DNA of 6,588 bases from an uncultured Catenibacillus sp. GTDB taxonomy: Bacteria; Bacillota; Clostridia; Lachnospirales; Lachnospiraceae. Positions 6,447-6,588 of the stretch are shown here, one piece after another. The position numbers and the translations under genes were made by a program. The notes under the pieces were generated by a model, which saw only the letters and a program-made list of their open reading frames with translations, made no database searches and had not been told where the DNA came from. The stretch is from contig CAKRHR010000077.1 of NCBI GenBank assembly GCA_934339005.1, positions 1 to 6,588 of the forward strand. The letters run 5' to 3'. Every line of letters begins with the position of its first letter. Within the stretch, counting starts at the first letter, position 1.

Positions 6447-6588
6447 GTGCCTCTCATATTTATCTGTTGCATGATGTCAGAAAGTCAGAATTTAAATGTT
6501 CATACATTCTTGTATATCATCGTAGTTATCCCCAACTTTCTGTCATCGCTGTTATTCTAAAATCAAATCATGATCAACTAATATCAGG
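6447..6588. other. Upstream noncoding leader/promoter region of the two-gene operon
   Basis: No gene is supported here. The stretch holds an imperfect inverted repeat and a small nested hairpin, listed separately. A promoter is expected but not clear: TTGATC and TAACAG are 17 bases apart near 6550-6577, and a TAGAAT lies near 6554-6559, all weak matches. The true promoter may lie beyond the window edge. Confidence 0.4.
6473..6547. repeat. Imperfect 13-bp inverted repeat with nested hairpin upstream of the operon
   Basis: GATGTCAGAAAGT (6473-6485) is the reverse complement of ACTTTCTGTCATC (6535-6547) at 12 of 13 positions. Between them, ATACA (6502-6506) and TGTAT (6511-6515) form a 5-bp stem with a 4-base loop. 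The left arm also takes part in a tandem GTCAGAA repeat (6476-6482 and 6484-6490). In the minus-strand transcript this could fold as a long stem ending about 27 bases before the ribosome binding site. A pair of protein binding sites is an alternative. The arithmetic is seen in the sequence; the function is unknown. Confidence 0.55.

Noticed and set aside
6552..6587. Minus-strand fragment LILVDHDLILE followed by a stop, as a possible end of an upstream gene
   Set aside because: Eleven codons at the window edge are too few to tell from chance; the flanking sequence would be needed.
1..6588. Mobile element, CRISPR array or defence island
   Set aside because: No transposase or recombinase motifs, no regularly spaced repeats, and no nuclease, helicase or toxin motifs are visible. 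Gene spacing and base composition look like ordinary chromosome.

Overview
The window fits a chromosomal segment of a low-to-moderate GC Firmicute, most likely a Clostridia/Lachnospiraceae member. The reasons are a T-box leader in front of an aminoacyl-tRNA synthetase gene, strong AGGAGG-type ribosome binding sites, and a pair of large uncharacterised proteins that I recall from Lachnospiraceae genomes as DUF5717 and DUF5716 families. The taxon and the family names come from memory of these families, not from a search. All genes lie on the minus strand, so the window reads from right to left.

Layout in the direction of transcription. 6588-6436 is a noncoding leader with an imperfect 13-bp inverted repeat around a smaller hairpin. 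6435-2896 encodes a 1179-residue, tyrosine-rich, apparently cytosolic protein: beta-rich N-terminal domains, a long alpha-helical solenoid-like body and further beta-rich segments. It starts at GTG. Fourteen bases later, 2881-809 encodes a 690-residue protein whose N-terminal half aligns by eye with the Hsp70/actin ATPase fold and whose next region resembles the Hsp70 beta substrate-binding domain. Its C-terminal third is helical with a TPR repeat. Key ATPase residues look lost.

After a short gap (808-685) with no convincing terminator, a TTGACA/TATCAT promoter (684-656) drives a T-box riboswitch (about 649-372). The riboswitch carries a probable GUA (Val) specifier, the GGTGGTACCGCG T-box and a strong intrinsic terminator. 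It precedes valS, of which only the first 89 codons (267-1, HMGH signature) are in the window.

The two large genes appear to form a translationally coupled operon and probably make a chaperone-like or scaffold pair: a degenerate Hsp70-like protein with a large solenoid partner. No enzymatic role can be assigned. valS is very likely an independent unit under tRNA-Val control, although read-through from the operon cannot be excluded. The main candidate for new biology is the Hsp70-like/solenoid pair. I see no mobile element, CRISPR array, tRNA or rRNA.
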